Origin: Paenibacillus nanensis
Lineage (GTDB): Bacteria; Bacillota; Bacilli; Paenibacillales; Paenibacillaceae
NCBI RefSeq assembly: GCF_003583765.1
Contig: NZ_QXQA01000003.1
Span: 124,001 to 188,000, forward strand
Direction: 5' to 3'
Length of the DNA stretch: 64,000 nt
Shown here: in pieces, positions 1 to 7,957 of the stretch
Layout: the number at the start of each line of letters is the position of its first letter
Numbering within the stretch: the stretch's first letter is position 1
Notes under the pieces: model-generated
Told to the model about the DNA's origin: nothing
Seen by the model: the letters and a program-made list of their open reading frames with translations, nothing else
The model's database searches: none
Translations under genes and position numbers: made by a program

Positions 1-22
1 CTATAATCTCTTCTTTGGTCAT
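1..22 (-). CDS. 5' end of an unidentified gene, cut by the window edge
   Basis: Only the first seven codons are visible on the minus strand (M-T-K-E-E-I-I). The ATG is preceded by an AAGGTG-type ribosome binding site at a normal distance. It begins 16 nt after the stop codon of the upstream marR gene, so it is probably the second gene of that operon. Too little sequence is present to name a product. Confidence 0.6.
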
Positions 23-38
23 GACGTCACCTTGCCTT

Positions 39-476
39 TTATTTTATGGTTCTTTGCTTAAGAGAATGATTAAACTTGGCGAGCAGCCGGCCGAATTGCT
101 CCTGTTCTTCCGCGGGCCAATCTTTGACCAATGCTTCGATTTTATCTTTTCTATGCTGTCTGAATGCGAGTAGCTCGGAGACGCCATTTTCGGTTATTTG
201 ATAGAAGTAGGCCCTGCCGTCCAGCTCGTCCGGCACTTTAATGACATAACCTTTCTGTTCCAGCACAGCGGCTTGTCTGCTGACCGTCGATACGTCCAAT
301 TGAAGCAGCTCGCCTAAAGCTTTTACGCCGGCGGAGCCTTGAATATGAATATGGTGCAGCAGCAAATAGGAAGCGCGGTCGAGATTCGCCCCTTGTTTGC
401 TCGTGCTGACGGACGTCAGTCTCCGTATTAAGACAGCAAGCTCAAGTTCTATCATCTCCAAAGCGTCATTTTTCAT
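39..476 (-). CDS. MarR family transcriptional regulator
   Basis: A 145-residue winged-helix DNA-binding protein of the MarR family. The central part (about residues 45-100) has the typical pattern: a recognition helix region containing LDVSTVSRQAAVLEQKGYV followed by a wing with DELDGRAY. The start has an AAGGAAGGG ribosome binding site. The gene is divergent from an MFS pump at 618, and two palindromes in the 141-bp gap are likely its operators. MarR proteins usually repress such pumps and release DNA on binding a phenolic or drug ligand; the ligand here is unknown. A further gene follows 16 nt downstream. Confidence 0.9.
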   Translation of the reverse strand: MKNDALEMIELELAVLIRRLTSVSTSKQGANLDRASYLLLHHIHIQGSAGVKALGELLQLDVSTVSRQAAVLEQKGYVIKVPDELDGRAYFYQITENGVSELLAFRQHRKDKIEALVKDWPAEEQEQFGRLLAKFNHSLKQRTIK

Positions 477-546
477 TGCATACCCTTCCTTTCTTAACCT
501 GCTTGCTAATCACATCATATCGGAACAGCAATGATTGTCAAATGCA

Positions 547-575
547 TTGACACGTAATTAATTGTATTATACAAT
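547..575 (+). promoter_or_regulatory. Sigma-A promoter for the MFS pump gene
   Basis: A TTGACA -35 box (547-552) and a TACAAT -10 box (570-575) are separated by exactly 17 bp. The pump gene begins about 40 nt downstream. The -10 box overlaps the first of two palindromes, so repressor binding would block RNA polymerase directly. Confidence 0.8.
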
Positions 576-595
576 CATATAGTTGTATCATACAA
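562..595. promoter_or_regulatory. Tandem palindromic operators, probable MarR sites
   Basis: Two near-identical 13-bp palindromes, TTGTATTATACAA (562-574) and TTGTATCATACAA (583-595), have centres 21 bp apart, about two helical turns. That places two dimers on the same face of the DNA. The first overlaps the -10 box of the pump promoter. Assignment to the adjacent MarR protein is inferred from position. Confidence 0.75.
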
Positions 596-617
596 CTTTG
601 TTTGGAAATAGAAAGGA

Positions 618-1880
618 ATGGTTAGGAATATGGCATCGATAACAAATGGCTCAGCGAATACGCTGGAATCGCCGTTAACGGAAAAAAAGGGGATATTGGG
701 ACAGCCTATCGCCGTATGGGCCGTATTTTTTGCCAGTGTGATCGCGTTTATGGGGATGGGTCTGGTCAATCCGATCTTGAGGGAGCTGTCGATGCAGCTG
801 AAAGCCGCACCGAGCGAAGTAACGCTGCTGTATACCAGCTATAACTCGGTGATGGCGGTGGCGATGTTAATAACAAGCACCGTTTCATCAAGACTAGGCA
901 TGAAGTGGACGTTAATCAGCGGAATCGGCATTATTGCGGTTATGTCCTTTTTCGGCGGATTTGCCGACAATATTTGGACGCTTGTCGGACTGCGGGCAGG
1001 CTGGGGTCTTGGCAACGCATTGTTTGTCGCGACGGCCCTATCCGCAATCGTATCTTTGTCCAACTCCGGCGCGGCAAAAGCAATTATTTTGTATGAAGCG
1101 GCTGTCGGAATCGGGATGTCGGTCGGACCTTGGCTGGGAGGAACGCTTGGCGACATCAGCTGGAGAGAGCCCTTCTTCAGCGTGTCGATCTTAATGGTGG
1201 CTGCGTTTCTCCTGTTGACCTTCATCATGCCCAAACCAAAGCCGGCTGCTGCACAGGCGGCAGGCCGCGCAGGCTCTCAAATATCGCTGCTGGCTCCGTT
1301 CCGCGCGCTGAAGCATCGTTCGCTGCTCGTGCTCGGTATCGTTGCCGCTCTGTATAATATCGGCTTCTTCACGATTATGGCATATGCGCCGTTCGTGATG
1401 CAGCTGGAGCCGAAGGAGATGGGATATGTCTTCCTGGGCTGGGGCGTGCTGCTGGCTATTACTTCCGTTTATGTCGCGCCAATCCTGCAGCGCAAGCTCG
1501 GAACGCTTAAATCGCTCGTCTCGATGCTCGTCTTATTCGTTGCGGATCTTGTCGTGATGGGCGTGTTCACCGATACGAAAGAAACTGTCATTTGCGCCGT
1601 TATTTTCGCCGGCGCGATCTTAGGCAACACGAATACGCTGATCACGACCGCGGTCATGGGGGCGGCGCCTGTAGAGCGGTCAACCGCTTCAGCCGCTTAC
1701 AGCTTCCTCCGATTTATCGGAGCGGCGATATCCCCGTACATGTCGGGCAAGCTTGCGGAGCATTTCAATTCGCATGTCCCGTTTATCGTCGGCGCAGGCT
1801 TCGTGCTGCTTTCGATCCTGTTTATCGGGCTTAATCTGAAGCACATTAAGCACGTCGACCGCCTGAAAGCCTCGCATTAA
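618..1880 (+). CDS. MFS efflux transporter, 12-helix type
   Basis: A 420-residue polytopic membrane protein of the major facilitator superfamily. A cytoplasmic leader of about 25 residues precedes hydrophobic segments consistent with 12 helices. The loop after helix 2 contains SRLGMKWTLISG, the DHA1 motif A region. Homologues export drugs or metabolites by proton antiport; the substrate here is unknown. It is divergent from a MarR gene and has a strong promoter overlapping operator palindromes. The start is uncertain: the ATG at 630 has an AGGA two bases upstream, while the ATG at 618 directly abuts AAAGGA. Confidence 0.88.
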   Translation: MVRNMASITNGSANTLESPLTEKKGILGQPIAVWAVFFASVIAFMGMGLVNPILRELSMQLKAAPSEVTLLYTSYNSVMAVAMLITSTVSSRLGMKWTLISGIGIIAVMSFFGGFADNIWTLVGLRAGWGLGNALFVATALSAIVSLSNSGAAKAIILYEAAVGIGMSVGPWLGGTLGDISWREPFFSVSILMVAAFLLLTFIMPKPKPAAAQAAGRAGSQISLLAPFRALKHRSLLVLGIVAALYNIGFFTIMAYAPFVMQLEPKEMGYVFLGWGVLLAITSVYVAPILQRKLGTLKSLVSMLVLFVADLVVMGVFTDTKETVICAVIFAGAILGNTNTLITTAVMGAAPVERSTASAAYSFLRFIGAAISPYMSGKLAEHFNSHVPFIVGAGFVLLSILFIGLNLKHIKHVDRLKASH

Positions 1881-1885
1881 CAACG

Positions 1886-1911
1886 AAAGCCGCCTGAAGA
1901 GGCGGCTTTTT
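1886..1911. terminator. Bidirectional rho-independent terminator
   Basis: A 10-bp perfect stem (AAAGCCGCCT with AGGCGGCTTT) and a GAAG loop end in a T run on the plus strand and an A run on the other side. It lies between the convergent MFS and aldo/keto reductase genes and can serve both. Confidence 0.88.
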
Positions 1912-1942
1912 GCTGTTAAATTGAAATGAATAGGAGTGTTGC

Positions 1943-2866
1943 TTACGGAACGATTTTGCCGCCGGCTTTGTAAATGGCGTACCATTCTTCGCGCGTAAGC
2001 GGGATATCGGAGCCTTGGCAGGAATCCTTCAGTCTGCCTTCGTTCATCGTGCCTAACACCACTTGAATGTTGGCCGGGTGTCTCGTAATCCATGCGACGG
2101 CAATTGCCGTATTCGTTACGCCGTATTTGTCCGCCAAGCCGTCGATCAGCTTGTTCAGCTCCGCGTAATTTTCCGTATCGCCGAGGAACGGTCCGTTGAA
2201 GAAGCCCTTCTGGAATGGCGACCAAGCCTGAACGGTGATATCGTTCAGACGGCAATAGTCGAGAATGCCGCTGTCGCGGTTAATGGATTGATTGTGGTTC
2301 ATGTTCAGCGCGATTCCGGAATCAATCATCGGCGTATGGGTGACGCTAAGCTGAAGCTGATTGACGACAAGCCTTTGGGACACATGCTTTTTCAACAGCT
2401 CGGTTTGCATCGGCGTATGGTTGGAAACGCCGAAGTAGCGAACTTTGCCGCTGGCATGCAGCGCGTCGAACGCTTCCGCGACCTCCTCGGGCTCAACCAG
2501 CGCATCCGGGCGGTGAAGCAGCAGGATATCGAGGTAATCCGTTTTCAGCCGCTTCAAAATACCTTCCGTCGAAGCGATGATATGCTCCTTGGAAAAGTCG
2601 AAGTAGCCGCTGCGGATGCCGCATTTGCTCTGCAGCACCATCTTTTCGCGAATGCTTGGATTCATGCCGATCGCGTCGGCGAAAATCTCCTCGCATTTGC
2701 CCCCGCCATAAATGTCGGCATGGTCGAAGAAGTTGATGTTTTCCTCCATGGCCGTGCGGATCAGCTTCTCCGCCTCAGGCAAGGACAGCTGGGTCAGTCT
2801 CATGCAGCCCATTACGACGTTGGACACGTTCAAATCCGTGCCTTTTATTTCTATGTATTTCATCAT
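1943..2866 (-). CDS. Aldo/keto reductase
   Basis: A 307-residue TIM-barrel NAD(P)H oxidoreductase. Tetrad regions are visible: DHADIYGGG supplies Asp and Tyr (about residues 49-57), the following QSKCGI supplies Lys, and LLLHRPD supplies His. It resembles the B. subtilis YdhF/E. coli YdhF-like branch that reduces aldehydes or ketones; the substrate is unknown. The start has GAGGAGA upstream of a double ATG. It is divergent from a MerR regulator, and its promoter has the 19-bp spacer with an internal palindrome typical of MerR activation, so it is probably induced by a reactive small molecule. Confidence 0.9.
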   Translation of the reverse strand: MMKYIEIKGTDLNVSNVVMGCMRLTQLSLPEAEKLIRTAMEENINFFDHADIYGGGKCEEIFADAIGMNPSIREKMVLQSKCGIRSGYFDFSKEHIIASTEGILKRLKTDYLDILLLHRPDALVEPEEVAEAFDALHASGKVRYFGVSNHTPMQTELLKKHVSQRLVVNQLQLSVTHTPMIDSGIALNMNHNQSINRDSGILDYCRLNDITVQAWSPFQKGFFNGPFLGDTENYAELNKLIDGLADKYGVTNTAIAVAWITRHPANIQVVLGTMNEGRLKDSCQGSDIPLTREEWYAIYKAGGKIVP

Positions 2867-2900
2867 GCTCGTCTCCTCTCAATTATACTCCTGCCATTTC

Positions 2901-2931
2901 AAGATAAACGATAGAGTGAACTCTAGGTCAA
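2901..2931 (-). promoter_or_regulatory. MerR-type promoter with 19-bp spacer and palindrome
   Basis: On the minus strand TTGACC (-35, 2926-2931) and TATCTT (-10, 2901-2906) are 19 bp apart instead of 17. The spacer contains the palindrome TAGAGTGAACTCTA (2912-2925). This overlong spacer is the hallmark of promoters that MerR-family activators untwist. It drives the aldo/keto reductase and faces the merR gene. Confidence 0.82.
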
Positions 2932-3014
2932 CGGGTATTTTGACAGATTGACAAAACGGACGGGCTGGAGTACCCTCAAAGTACTTAGATGAACAGTAAT
3001 GCGAGGGATTGGAT

Positions 3015-3407
3015 ATGAGCTACACCATCTCACAGGTTGCCCAGCGGACCGGATTGTCCATACACGCGATTCGTTATTACGATAAAGAAGGGCTGCTTCC
3101 GTTCGTAGACCGTCATAATGGAACAAGAGTGTTTCAGGAGCAGGACATCGATTGGATTGATTTGATCTGCTGCCTGAAGAAGACGGGGATGCCGATCAAA
3201 GATATCCGCACGCTTATCCAGCATTGCATGGATCATGACGCGGTGCTTGATAAGGGGCTGGAAATATTGGCTCGGCACAGGGAAAATGTAGAGGAGCAGC
3301 TGAAAGAGCTGCAGCGCAGTCTCGACACGATCAATTATAAGATCAAGCATCTGCCCCGCATGTACAAAGAAAAATTTTCGGCGGAAGCGGTCGGCTCTGC
3401 AAATTAG
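3015..3407 (+). CDS. MerR family transcriptional regulator
   Basis: A 130-residue protein with an N-terminal MerR winged helix (SYTISQVAQRTGLSIHAIRY, then a second helix region around FQEQDIDWIDLICCLKKTGM) and a C-terminal dimerisation coiled coil of about 40 residues. There is no obvious metal-binding cysteine cluster near the C terminus, so it fits the aldehyde/electrophile-sensing or ligand-less branch. The ATG at 3015 is 6 nt after GAGGGA and is preferred over the TTG at 3009. It lies divergent from the aldo/keto reductase it probably controls. Confidence 0.9.
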   Translation: MSYTISQVAQRTGLSIHAIRYYDKEGLLPFVDRHNGTRVFQEQDIDWIDLICCLKKTGMPIKDIRTLIQHCMDHDAVLDKGLEILARHRENVEEQLKELQRSLDTINYKIKHLPRMYKEKFSAEAVGSAN

Positions 3408-3419
3408 GTTAAACTTCCA

Positions 3420-5309
3420 TTAATCGCCTAGCTTCCTGCGATAATGGGCAAGCGCAAGCAGCGGCCATATATACCGGTAGCTGTGATAATGTATATAGAA
3501 GACGCCTGGGAGACCGGCGCCCGTCGGGTAATCGGTTGTCCAGTCGTCCTCGTGCAGCAAAGCGAGCAGCCGCCGCACTCCGCGGTCTATTTCGGATTTG
3601 GATTGCGGGGAAGCGGCGATTAACGCGTCCAGGGACCAGGCGGTTTGCGAAGGCGTGCTGGCCCCAAGCGGCACGTAACGCCTCTCCGCGTCGCTGCGGC
3701 AGGATTCGCCCCAGCCGCCGTCCTCGTTCTGTGTCTCCAGCAGCCACTTAACCCCTTTCCGAACAGCTTCATGCTCAGGGCTTACGCCCGCCGCCATTAA
3801 CCCCGTAAGCGCCGCCCAAGTGCCGTACAAGTAACAAATCCCCCATCTGCCGTACCACGATCCGTCCCGCTCTTGATTATAAATAAGCCAATCGGCGCCT
3901 CGCCGCATAAAGAGATGGCTTGTGTCCAGCTTTGCGTAGTTCCCTAGGAACTCGAGCGTCCGGCCGGATAAGTCGGCCGCCGACGGATCAATGGCCGCCG
4001 ATTTGGCGCCGTCGATCGCAAGCCAGGTCAAAATGCGGTTGTCGGTGTTTTTTTCGAAAGCGGGCCAGCCTCCGTCCTTGTTCTGCATGGAGAGCGTCCA
4101 TGACAGCCCGCGATTCCAGGCGTCTTGGAACCGGTTGTCTGCTTTGGCGAACCGGCTGATGGCCCGCAGCGCCGCTGTCGTGTCGTCAACATCGGGATTC
4201 CTCGTATTCGTCGCTGAAAAGCCCCAGCCGCCCGGTTCGGCGTTCGGATTATGCTTGACCCAGTCGCCTTTGCGAGTGTGCTGCTTGCCGAGCAGGTAGG
4301 CCGCGGCTTTCTGAATGACGGGTTCGCTGCGGGGGACACCGGCTTCCTGCATTGCATATGCAAGAAGGGCAGTGTCCCAGACGGTCGAGGGGGAGTTTTG
4401 GAGCGTTGTGCTTCCGCCAATATCAAACTGCATATCCTTAAGCCCTTGGCAAGCTTTCTCGATGACGGGGTGGTCCTTGCCGTATCCGAGGGCGAGCAGG
4501 GCAAACACCATCAATATCGTGCTGGTCGCGTAGCTGTACAAGCTGCCGTCGGCTTCGGTCCGCTCCAGCATAAATCGTTCGGCTTTGTCCAAGGCGGCTG
4601 CTCGTAAGGAGCGAGGGGAACCGATCAGCCGAGCCGTGCCGGAGCGAAGCGTGGCCTCCAGGTGGAGATGGGCTTCAGGCAACGGTTCCTCCTCGTCGCC
4701 GCGCGTCTCGAGCAGCTCCGATAAATCGGGCATCTGCGCGGTTTTGACGGAAAAGCCCAAAGAAGCCATGACGAGCAGCGGCACGAGATGAACCCGGGCG
4801 TACCCGGAGAACGAATAAAGATTCAAAGGCATGAAGTCTGGAATAAGCATCGCTTCGATCGGAATCGAGGTCAGTGAGAGAGGCCATTTGCGCTGTCCGG
4901 TTGCCGAGAGCAGAGCTTTTGTAAGGATGCTGGCCGCTTTGTCCGCTCCGCCATGGGAAAGGATGAACGCTCTGGCCCGCTCGATTGCCGGATCCCCAGG
5001 CTTGCTGTACCCGGAGCAGAGCAGGGCGTAATAAGCCTCGACCGTAGCGGGCAAATTGCCGCCTTCCTCGTCGCGGTACAGCCGCCAGCACCCTTCCGGC
5101 TGCTGCTGCGACAGGATTCGGTCATGCAGCTTTTGTATGAGGGGTTCATCGTTCCGCTCCAAGCATCGGAATAAGAGGATGACGTACGCGTCGATAATCG
5201 TTCCGTTCTCGAAGCAGAAATGCCAGGAGCCGTCCTGCCGCTGGCTTGCCGTCAGTTTATTTATCAATCGGTCGATTTCACGGTTCACTTGTTTCATCAT
5301 CTCGTTCAT
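3420..5309 (-). CDS. sqhC: Squalene-hopene cyclase family protein, sporulenol synthase type
   Basis: A 629-residue class II terpene cyclase, the same length as B. subtilis SqhC, which cyclises tetraprenyl-beta-curcumene to the spore lipid sporulenol. The catalytic acid motif D-V-D-D lies at residues 373-376. QW repeats are visible near the N terminus (QDGSW, about 25-29) and in the C-terminal half (QNKDGGWPAFE, RDGSWYGRWG, NEDGGWGES). The start has AGGAAAAAG directly upstream. No prenyltransferase or curcumene synthase gene is nearby. True squalene-to-hopene activity cannot be excluded from sequence, but N-terminal resemblance favours the sporulenol branch. Confidence 0.9.
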   Translation of the reverse strand: MNEMMKQVNREIDRLINKLTASQRQDGSWHFCFENGTIIDAYVILLFRCLERNDEPLIQKLHDRILSQQQPEGCWRLYRDEEGGNLPATVEAYYALLCSGYSKPGDPAIERARAFILSHGGADKAASILTKALLSATGQRKWPLSLTSIPIEAMLIPDFMPLNLYSFSGYARVHLVPLLVMASLGFSVKTAQMPDLSELLETRGDEEEPLPEAHLHLEATLRSGTARLIGSPRSLRAAALDKAERFMLERTEADGSLYSYATSTILMVFALLALGYGKDHPVIEKACQGLKDMQFDIGGSTTLQNSPSTVWDTALLAYAMQEAGVPRSEPVIQKAAAYLLGKQHTRKGDWVKHNPNAEPGGWGFSATNTRNPDVDDTTAALRAISRFAKADNRFQDAWNRGLSWTLSMQNKDGGWPAFEKNTDNRILTWLAIDGAKSAAIDPSAADLSGRTLEFLGNYAKLDTSHLFMRRGADWLIYNQERDGSWYGRWGICYLYGTWAALTGLMAAGVSPEHEAVRKGVKWLLETQNEDGGWGESCRSDAERRYVPLGASTPSQTAWSLDALIAASPQSKSEIDRGVRRLLALLHEDDWTTDYPTGAGLPGVFYIHYHSYRYIWPLLALAHYRRKLGD

Positions 5310-5462
5310 CTTTTTCCTGCCCCCGTAAGTTTTTTACCGCATACAACCATTCTTATTGGCGATAAGAGGATTTCTCAACATTCTATGTGCAGGAGCGCAG
5401 GGAAATGAGGCGGGAGGTTCTAATTTGGATACTGGATGAACGTCTGTTTCTTGAAAATGGGC

Positions 5463-5491
5463 TTGCGAATGGAAAAGATATGTAATAAGAT
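5463..5491 (+). promoter_or_regulatory. Probable promoter of the tetR gene
   Basis: TTGCGA (5463-5468) and TAAGAT (5486-5491) are 17 bp apart. Transcription would begin near 5498, inside the palindromic operator at 5494-5513. Confidence 0.55.
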
Positions 5492-5493
5492 GT

Positions 5494-5513
5494 ATGCAAG
5501 TAATCACTTGCAT
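5494..5513. promoter_or_regulatory. TetR operator, copy 1
   Basis: The 20-bp element has inverted ATGCAAG/CTTGCAT arms around a 6-bp centre, and the symmetry extends to 10-bp arms. A copy identical at 18 of 20 positions lies at 6150-6169 before the adjacent pump gene. It sits just downstream of the -10 box of the tetR gene, fitting autorepression. Confidence 0.82.
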
Positions 5514-5541
5514 ACATTTACGGGGAGGAAGGAGGGCTTTT

Positions 5542-6132
5542 ATCGTCAGCGGCAAACTAGGCACCGCGGAGAAGCTGATGGCGGCAGTCATCGAGCTGGT
5601 CGCGGAATACGGATATAACGGCGTGTCGACGAAGGAGATTGCGGCAAGCGCCGGCGTCAACGAAGTGACGCTGTTCCGGCATTTCGGCAGCAAGCTGAAT
5701 TTGCTCGAGAAGGCGTTCCACCATTACCATTACGCGGAAGAAATGCAGAAGCTGTTCGAAGAGAGGCTGACTTGGAGCCTGCATGAGGATTTGCTCCTAA
5801 TCGGCAAGCGGTACCATGAGCTCATGAACCGGAACCGGAAGGTCATGCAAATCGCAATGAAAGAGAAGCAGGTCATCCAGTCCTTTCAAGTATCGACGCA
5901 TATGCATCCTCAAAGATTGAGGGATTTGCTGATTCAGTATTTTAAGGCTATGAAGGAAAAAGGGAAGCTGACGGATTGTAATCCGGAAGCGCAGGCGCTT
6001 GCCTTCATGTGGATGAATCACGGAGCGTTCGTCAGCCAGCTGAACGAGGACCGGATGTCGTTTACGAACGTTTCTCTTGACGAGTTTATTGAGGAGAGCG
6101 TGCGCACCTTTGCTAGGGCATTAACCCCCTAG
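5542..6132 (+). CDS. TetR family transcriptional regulator
   Basis: A protein of roughly 196 residues with an N-terminal TetR helix-turn-helix (YGYNGVSTKEIAASAGVNEV, then TLFRHFGSK) and a helical ligand domain. The best ribosome binding site, AGGAGG at 5530-5535, has correct spacing to codon 5542, which is ATC rather than ATG/GTG/TTG. The in-frame ATG at 5494 lies inside the operator and probably upstream of the transcript start. The ATG at 5578 would remove the first turn of helix 1. The MFS pump gene follows 81 nt downstream with a matching operator, so this protein probably represses itself and the pump. Confidence 0.85.
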   Translation: MVSGKLGTAEKLMAAVIELVAEYGYNGVSTKEIAASAGVNEVTLFRHFGSKLNLLEKAFHHYHYAEEMQKLFEERLTWSLHEDLLLIGKRYHELMNRNRKVMQIAMKEKQVIQSFQVSTHMHPQRLRDLLIQYFKAMKEKGKLTDCNPEAQALAFMWMNHGAFVSQLNEDRMSFTNVSLDEFIEESVRTFARALTP

Positions 6133-6149
6133 TCTTTTTTTGCAAGTAA

Positions 6150-6169
6150 ATGCAAGCAAGCACTTGCAT
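6150..6169. promoter_or_regulatory. TetR operator, copy 2, before the pump gene
   Basis: ATGCAAG and CTTGCAT arms around a 6-bp centre match copy 1 at 5494-5513 at 18 of 20 positions. The copy lies 45 bp before the start codon of the DHA2 pump gene, in the tetR-pump gap. Confidence 0.82.
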
Positions 6170-6213
6170 TCAAACTTGTACACACAATAGAAAAAATAAA
6201 GGAGAGATGTTAG

Positions 6214-7614
6214 ATGACTGCTGCTGTAGAAACGCGCGCTGGGGAAAAGCTGCTGCGCGTCCTTATGTTCACCCTCATGCTTTCGTCGATGAGCGCCTTG
6301 CTGTTCAACATTGTTTTGCCCGATCTAAGCAAAGAGTTCGGCTTATCGCTTGCGCAAGTGAGCTGGATGTCCTCGGCTTATTCTTTGATTTACGCGGTCG
6401 GCACCGTCACGTACGGGAAGCTGTCGGAGAGGTTTAAGCTGAAAAACATCATTACCTTCGGGCTTCTACTGTTTGCGGTCGGCTCGCTGATCGGTCTCTT
6501 CTCGCAATCATTCGGCATGGCGCTTCTTGCGAGATGTATGCAATCCGCCGGCGCGGCTTCGATTCCGGCAATCGCGATGCTCATCCCTGTCCGCTATTTC
6601 GAACCGGAACGAAGAGGCGCCGCGCTTGGCATGGCCGCAGTCGGTCTTGCGCTCGGCGGCGCGCTCGGACCGGTCCTGTCTGCGCTTATTATCAGCTTCG
6701 CCGATTGGCGATGGCTTTTCTGCTTCCCTCTGGCGCTGCTGCTCACGCTTCCTTTTTACCGCAAATACTTGCCCGATGAAGAGATAACCGCCAAGCCGCG
6801 GTTCGACTGGCTGGGCGGCATGCTGCTCGGAGCAGCGGCCGGCTTGACGCTCGTCGGCTTTACGAATGCATCCTGGTTGGCATTATGCGCCGGAATCGCA
6901 GCAGGCGCCTTGTTTGTTCTTCGGATTCGCCAGGCCGATGAACCGTTTGTTCGTCCGGAGCTGCTCCGCAACCGGAAGTATGCGGCGATGATCGGCATTG
7001 CCGTCCTCGTCAACGGGATTGGCGTATCCTTCTATTTCCTAACCCCGGTGCTGCTATCGAGCGTACAGGAGCTGTCGCCTTCATGGATTGGACTCGCGAT
7101 GGTGCCCGCCGCCGCCGCATCCGCGCTGCTCGGACGGAAGGGGGGGAAGCTGGCCGATAAGAGAGGAAATCCGTTTCTCTACACCATCGCCTCCAGCCTG
7201 CTTATCGCAAGCCTTGCGCTGCTGTCATCCTTTGCGGCGGCCCCCGCTTGGGTTATTGCGGCGTTTCTGGTGCTTGGCAACGTCGGCCAGTCGTTCATGA
7301 TGATTACGATGTCGAATACGGTATCGAGGACGCTTCCGAAAGAGCAGGCGGGAGTCGGAATGGGATTATTTTCGATGTGCGGGTTTATTACGCAAGGAAT
7401 GGCTTCCGGACTATACGGCATTGCGGCGGAATGGCGGACAGCTGCATCGTGGAACCCGATTCATGCGGGCGGAGGCAGCGCGACGCTCAGCAACATCTAT
7501 CTTGTGCTCGCCGTCCTGCATATTTTCGTGCTGGCCGTTTATATGAACCGTTTCGGATCGGGAAGATGGTCAAGCGCGGCTGTGCGCAGACAAGAAAGCG
7601 ACGCAAGGCCGTGA
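6214..7614 (+). CDS. MFS drug efflux transporter, EmrB/QacA (DHA2) type
   Basis: A 466-residue polytopic membrane protein. Early helices contain LPDLSKEFGLSLAQVSWMSS, the characteristic start of EmrB/QacA-family pumps, followed by the motif A loop YGKLSERFKLK. Hydrophobic segments are consistent with 12 to 14 helices. It is expected to expel lipophilic or cationic compounds by proton antiport; the substrate is not predictable. AGGAG lies 9 nt before the ATG. The palindrome at 6150-6169 indicates control by the tetR product immediately upstream. Confidence 0.9.
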   Translation: MTAAVETRAGEKLLRVLMFTLMLSSMSALLFNIVLPDLSKEFGLSLAQVSWMSSAYSLIYAVGTVTYGKLSERFKLKNIITFGLLLFAVGSLIGLFSQSFGMALLARCMQSAGAASIPAIAMLIPVRYFEPERRGAALGMAAVGLALGGALGPVLSALIISFADWRWLFCFPLALLLTLPFYRKYLPDEEITAKPRFDWLGGMLLGAAAGLTLVGFTNASWLALCAGIAAGALFVLRIRQADEPFVRPELLRNRKYAAMIGIAVLVNGIGVSFYFLTPVLLSSVQELSPSWIGLAMVPAAAASALLGRKGGKLADKRGNPFLYTIASSLLIASLALLSSFAAAPAWVIAAFLVLGNVGQSFMMITMSNTVSRTLPKEQAGVGMGLFSMCGFITQGMASGLYGIAAEWRTAASWNPIHAGGGSATLSNIYLVLAVLHIFVLAVYMNRFGSGRWSSAAVRRQESDARP

Positions 7615-7654
7615 CTGCCTGCGCCGCGTAGAAGATAAGCCGTTGCGGAAGGCT

Positions 7655-7957
7655 TTACAGCCCTTTGCCGCCGACCGGGCGAAGCCGGACCGGTTCAATG
7701 CCGGCGATGAGCGGCCGCGCCTTTTGGATCAGCTCCATCGCGCCAGGGTCTTTGAGCGAATCGGCATGCGCCTCTGCGTCCCGCCACAGCTCCGTTACCC
7801 AGATATCGTCCGGATTATCCTCCGAAATATTGACGATATAAAGCTCGCAGCCGGGGTTGGACGTAAGGCCTTCGGCCGCCTGCAGAAGAATCTGTACCAG
7901 TTCGTCCCGTTTGCCCGGTTGCGCGGTCATCTTGCCGTACATTGTAAATTTACTCAT
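7655..7957 (-). CDS. Antibiotic biosynthesis monooxygenase (ABM) domain protein
   Basis: A 100-residue single-domain ferredoxin-like fold protein of the ABM/YgiN family. Visible features are the N-terminal YGKMTAQPGKRDELVQIL and the IWVTELWRDAEAHADSLK region usual in quinol monooxygenases and haem-degrading relatives. The catalytic substrate is unknown. Its ATG overlaps the stop codon of the upstream WYL regulator by 4 nt (ATGA), so the two are translationally coupled. Confidence 0.87.
   Translation of the reverse strand: MSKFTMYGKMTAQPGKRDELVQILLQAAEGLTSNPGCELYIVNISEDNPDDIWVTELWRDAEAHADSLKDPGAMELIQKARPLIAGIEPVRLRPVGGKGL

Noticed and set aside
2063-2914. A 283-codon open frame on the plus strand opposite the aldo/keto reductase
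   Set aside because: It is the antisense shadow of a gene with clear catalytic motifs, has no ribosome binding site and no recognisable protein features.
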